64,000 nt of DNA from the NCBI GenBank assembly GCA_023512835.1, contig CM042088.1, positions 43,974,771 to 44,038,770 on the forward strand, given 5' to 3'. Below the pieces are notes generated by a model that saw nothing but the letters and a program-made list of their open reading frames with translations, had not been told where the DNA came from and did not search any database. Positions 62,975-64,000 of this stretch are shown here, in pieces. Both the position numbers and the translations under genes were made by a program. Every line of letters starts with the position of its first letter. The first letter of the stretch is position 1. This DNA comes from Taxillus chinensis (lineage: Eukaryota > Streptophyta > Magnoliopsida > Santalales > Loranthaceae).

Positions 62975-64000
<1,026 letters not shown>

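Overview
The window is plant nuclear DNA, most likely from a woody eudicot. It has spliced genes with GT-AG introns, AT-rich intergenic DNA and many microsatellites. Degenerate Ty1-copia and Ty3-gypsy fragments are present, and the protein families are plant types (group I WRKY, CCCH/LOTUS/RRM, plant hnRNP-like). No species can be named from sequence alone. All exon models below were built by eye: splice junctions were joined only where the phase closes and the translation stays open.

Layout. 1-3.5 kb: AT-rich, no convincing gene. 3.5-7.6 kb (+): a CCCH zinc-finger/LOTUS/RRM protein, 7 coding exons, 547 aa, with a G-rich promoter and an ATGT microsatellite in the probable leader. 10.8-35.4 kb (-): an intact 24-exon, 1075-aa RTEL1-type Fe-S DNA helicase spread over about 24.6 kb. 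Its introns 7, 11, 15, 17 and 20 hold copia, gypsy and MITE-like debris. 37.7-40.6 kb (-): a group I WRKY factor with two WRKY domains and a four-copy 24-residue tail repeat. 41.5-43.3 kb (-): a complete type II thymidine kinase, with a CT microsatellite filling most of its short leader. 45.3-45.8 kb (-): an OXS3-like exon with an apparent frameshift. 46.5-51.1 kb: an AT-rich gene desert. 51.2-56.0 kb (+): a two-RRM glycine-rich hnRNP-like protein of 506 aa. 56-63 kb: intergenic, with one hydrophobic ORF and a hAT-like element with recognisable ends. 63.0-64.0 kb (+): the 5' part of an N-acetyltransferase 9 homologue, cut by the window edge.

Functionally the genes are housekeeping or regulatory and do not form a cluster. 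RTEL1 (replication and recombination) and thymidine kinase (dTMP salvage) both serve DNA synthesis, but they are separated by the WRKY gene, and their proximity need not mean anything. I found no CRISPR array, tRNA or rRNA gene, or new multi-gene system. The most notable signals are upstream-ATG or dinucleotide microsatellites beside the start codons of three genes, the in-frame WRKY minisatellite, and the transposon-expanded but intact RTEL1 gene.
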